6,120 bases of DNA from Deltaproteobacteria bacterium (GTDB lineage Bacteria; Desulfobacterota; Desulfofervidia; Desulfofervidales; DG-60): contig JAGGTC010000110.1 in NCBI GenBank assembly GCA_021163945.1, positions 1 through 6,120 on the forward strand, in the 5' to 3' direction. The notes beneath the pieces were generated by a model. That model was not told the origin of the DNA. It was given only the letters and a program-made list of their open reading frames with translations, and searched no databases. This document shows positions 5,851 to 6,120 of this stretch, one piece after another. Positions within the stretch are counted from its first letter, which is position 1; the number at the start of each line of letters is the position of its first letter. Position numbers and translations under genes: made by a program.

Positions 5851-6120
5851 TTACTCAGTTTTTGGCGAACTTTTCCATCTTCGATGCATCCAGAACCATT
5901 GGTGAGGATAGGTTCGAACCTCAGCTTCCAGAAGATTGGTGAAGGCCTGGGTAATTTGCCGAAGTGCCTCGAAGTAATCCAGTTTACGGTACTGTTCAAC
6001 ATCGATCGGTCGAAAAGAAGTTCGGTATTTGTTTCCATTGAACACACAGCTAACATAAATCAATTTAGCATTAGTACGTAAGGCGAATACTGCTGCACCT
6101 GCCGGTGCAGAAACCAGAGT
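5851..6120 (-). CDS. Lipid A acyltransferase (LpxL/HtrB family), C-terminal fragment
   Basis: Only the last 89 residues are in the window; the reading frame is open to the edge at 6120, so the start and the catalytic HxxxxxD motif lie outside. The fragment opens with TLVSAPAGAAVFALRTNAKL, the family block that follows the second conserved region (compare GPAALALRTGAPVV), and ends with the diagnostic YPHQWFWMHRRWK before a short polar tail. These inner-membrane enzymes add a secondary acyl chain from acyl-ACP to (Kdo)2-lipid A. It ends at a TAA 68 nt before the waaF-like gene, same strand, which fits a shared LPS operon. Which acylation step it performs, and whether it is LpxL, LpxM or a lineage-specific version, cannot be decided from the C-terminus. 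The ATT codon after a TTG at 6061 is internal; that TTG is not a start. Confidence 0.9.
   Translation of the reverse strand, partial: TLVSAPAGAAVFALRTNAKLIYVSCVFNGNKYRTSFRPIDVEQYRKLDYFEALRQITQAFTNLLEAEVRTYPHQWFWMHRRWKSSPKTE

Noticed and set aside
5835..6056. 73-aa minus-strand open frame beside the acyltransferase end
   Set aside because: The other minus frame carries the diagnostic YPHQWFWMHRRWK ending, so this one is a shadow.

Overview
The window is a dense, one-directional block of bacterial genes. All seven supported genes lie on the minus strand and are transcribed from high to low coordinates. Base composition is moderately AT-rich. Late-acylation and heptosyltransferase-type genes imply a Gram-negative cell with lipid A and an LPS core. 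Frequent GTG/TTG starts, a divergent YchF and a bacterial deoxyhypusine-synthase-fold protein suggest a deep-branching lineage (for example a Calditrichota/KSB1-type or other FCB-group bacterium) rather than a proteobacterium. That placement is an inference; no marker in the window proves it.

Layout in transcription order: (1) the 3' end of an LpxL/HtrB-type lipid A acyltransferase, cut by the window edge (6120-5851); (2) a WaaF-like family 9 glycosyltransferase (5782-4748); (3) a low-molecular-weight protein phosphatase overlapping it by 11 bp (4758-4264); (4) a second, divergent family 9 glycosyltransferase (4199-3174); (5) a secreted DUF3108 protein (3153-2266); (6) a deoxyhypusine-synthase-fold protein of unknown activity (2239-1229); (7) a divergent YchF/OLA1-type P-loop NTPase with a TGS domain (1169-81). 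Gaps are 68, -11, 64, 20, 26 and 59 nt, which fits one long transcription unit. No stretch longer than about 80 nt lacks a gene, and no RNA gene, mobile element or CRISPR array is visible.

The first four genes make a coherent envelope module: finishing lipid A acylation, adding core sugars at the cytoplasmic face of the inner membrane, and perhaps adjusting this by dephosphorylation. The DUF3108 protein probably works in the periplasm or at the outer membrane. The last two genes are not obviously linked to LPS. The most interesting item is the deoxyhypusine-synthase-like protein: it keeps the fold signature but appears to lack the catalytic lysine and histidine of true deoxyhypusine synthases. 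Next in interest are the loss of a conserved lysine in the second glycosyltransferase and the unusual P-loop of the phosphatase.
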